Source: Actinomycetota bacterium
Lineage (GTDB): Bacteria > Actinomycetota > Actinomycetes > S36-B12
NCBI GenBank assembly: GCA_009726075.1
Contig: WLND01000099.1
Span: 1-6,577 of the forward strand
Reading direction: 5' to 3'
DNA length: 6,577 nucleotides
Below, piece after piece: positions 5,777 to 6,577 of this stretch; the stretch's first letter is position 1; each line of letters opens with the position of its first letter. The notes beneath the pieces were generated by a model. It saw only the letters and a program-made list of their open reading frames with translations. It was not told the origin of the DNA and made no database searches. The position numbers and the translations under genes are program-made.

Positions 5777-6255
5777 CGCAGGACCTTCCCGTCACGACGA
5801 CCCAGCTTCACCACGGCCAACTGAACGGGGTCATGCCCGGTGGGCCGGAGGGCCACGCTCAGGGGGTCATCGCCCTCCCACACCAAGACGTCGCCGGCGC
5901 GAACGGTGAACGACCCATCGTGAAGTTCCCCTGCTTCGATGATCGCCACCCAGATTTCGCCCTCGGGCCGGCGCAGATCGGCCGGCGCGGTGAGGATTTC
6001 GACGCGGATTTCCGCAGTGATCACCGACGCATCGAAGCGTGCATTCACGAAGTGGATGCCACGGCCAGCACCGGATACCTCCAGGCTCACCGCATCCATC
6101 GCGTCGGTCATCGGGGCGGCGGACGATTCGAGCCGCACGTCCCACAGCCACCGTTCGCGGGCAGGACTATCGGGGCTCGCCGCCACCTCGACGCTGGCCG
6201 TGCCATCAGTGGCAGCGTCACGGACACGCGCAGGCGATCGAAGAAGTAGTTGCAC
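5764..6255 (-). CDS. Uncharacterised HutD-associated protein, possibly a divergent HutD/cupin-like paralogue
   Basis: I do not recognise this 163-residue protein from a named family. It is soluble, with no signal or membrane segment, and rich in beta-prone stretches. Its second half can be lined up by eye with the second half of the adjacent HutD. IRVEIL here matches SVEIL, GEIWVAIIEAGEL matches GETVWLGVLAGAW, SFTVRAGDVLVWEGDDPLSV matches LALGPRDFIRIDRPITLV, and VQLAVVKLG matches LVARVGLHA. The first half has a W-L-W-D-V-R-L stretch (36-42) that may correspond to F-D-W-R-I-S-L. It lacks the W-x-N-G-x-G and DGxFS-x2-PGxDR motifs, so the HutD ligand site is probably changed or absent. The GTG at 6255 has GGGAG 8 bases upstream. 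It lies 37 bases after the hutF-like gene and overlaps hutD by 13 bases, so it sits in the same operon. It may be a HutD partner subunit or a generic cupin, but the similarity is eye-judged only. Confidence 0.8.
   Translation of the reverse strand: MQLLLRSPARVRDAATDGTASVEVAASPDSPARERWLWDVRLESSAAPMTDAMDAVSLEVSGAGRGIHFVNARFDASVITAEIRVEILTAPADLRRPEGEIWVAIIEAGELHDGSFTVRAGDVLVWEGDDPLSVALRPTGHDPVQLAVVKLGRRDGKVLRWVP
5784..5790 (-). promoter_or_regulatory. Ribosome binding site deciding the hutD GTG start
   Basis: The minus strand reads GGGAAGG, ending 7 bases before the GTG at 5776. It lies inside the coding end of the upstream gene, as expected for coupled translation. Confidence 0.6.
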
Positions 6256-6292
6256 TGCAATGGCTCCCGGGGCAATCGGAGGGACGGTTGAG

Positions 6293-6577
6293 TCAGGTTG
6301 ATGCTCGGACGCGGGCCCACACGTCGTCGATCACCGACACCAGCTCGGCCCCCACGTCAAGCGACCGGTGCTGTCCGCCCGACACGACGACCACACCATC
6401 GACCACGACCGCATCCACATCGCTGGCGAATGCCGTGAGCACGATCTGCGCCGGATCAGTGCCTGCCGTGCGCACGGAATCGGATCGGACAGCAACGAGG
6501 TCTGCACGCTGGCCAACCTCGATGCGCCCCGCATCGTGCCAGCCGAGCGATGCCTGCCCCTGCTCGCACAGGGCTTC
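6293..6577 (-). CDS. hutF: Formimidoylglutamate deiminase (HutF), C-terminal part only
   Basis: The frame is open from the right edge to a TGA at 6293 (94 residues), so the start and the metal-binding catalytic core lie outside the window. What is visible is the typical C-terminal beta-sandwich of the amidohydrolase superfamily: ASLGWHDAGRIEVGQRADLVAV, in which a G-R-I-E-V-G-x-R-A-D-L-V stretch is diagnostic. It continues into SDVDAVVVDGVVVVSGGQH and a closing helix GAELVSVIDDVWARV. The assignment to HutF (N-formimino-L-glutamate + water gives N-formyl-L-glutamate + ammonia) rests on the S-D-V-x-x-V-V-V-x-G tail pattern and on the downstream HutD. Imidazolonepropionase (HutI) or another deaminase of the superfamily remains possible. 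It is the upstream member of a cluster with the HutD-like and HutD genes, 37 bases before the next start. Confidence 0.8.
   Translation of the reverse strand, partial: EALCEQGQASLGWHDAGRIEVGQRADLVAVRSDSVRTAGTDPAQIVLTAFASDVDAVVVDGVVVVSGGQHRSLDVGAELVSVIDDVWARVRAST

Overview
The window is GC-rich DNA with short intergenic gaps, several GTG starts and purine-rich Shine-Dalgarno sites. It looks like the chromosome of a high-GC actinobacterium. That assignment rests on composition and on the gene families (an actinobacterial-type UbiA protein, a DoxX protein with a Rieske-type tail, and a HutF/HutD histidine pathway). I cannot name a genus. All eight genes I can support lie on the minus strand, so the biological order runs from the right end to the left. 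Both ends cut through a gene. No RNA genes, insertion sequences, CRISPR arrays or integration signs were seen.

Right end (6577 to 5189): the tail of a histidine-utilisation operon. It holds the C-terminus of an amidohydrolase, best read as formimidoylglutamate deiminase (HutF). Next comes a 163-residue protein of unrecognised family whose second half resembles the second half of HutD. The third gene is a clear full-length HutD, translationally coupled to the 163-residue gene by a 13-base overlap. HutF would remove ammonia from N-formimino-L-glutamate, and HutD is thought to limit flux through the pathway. The protein between them may be a degenerate HutD relative, which is the most unusual point here.

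Middle (5203 to 3452): a compact repeat block of operator type overlaps the hutD stop codon and precedes a two-gene unit. The unit encodes an alpha/beta hydrolase with a complete catalytic triad and a UbiA-type membrane prenyltransferase with both Asp-rich motifs. The two genes are 19 bases apart. They look like a regulated lipid or prenyl-compound pathway of unknown product.

Left half (3451 to 1): a 145-base intergenic region with a nest of inverted repeats and a 5'-leader stem-loop precedes a GAF-LuxR transcription regulator. After it come a short NfeD-type membrane protein and an SPFH/stomatin protein (QmcA-like), a classic pair in membrane quality control or microdomain scaffolding. Two small hairpins mark the end of the SPFH gene. 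The last gene encodes a DoxX-type membrane protein that continues into a twin-Arg/hydrophobic segment and an Ala-rich linker. This suggests a fused Rieske domain just outside the window.

No wholly new system can be demonstrated from sequence alone. The best leads are the HutD-like partner gene, the operator block controlling the hydrolase-UbiA unit, and the palindromes upstream of the LuxR gene.
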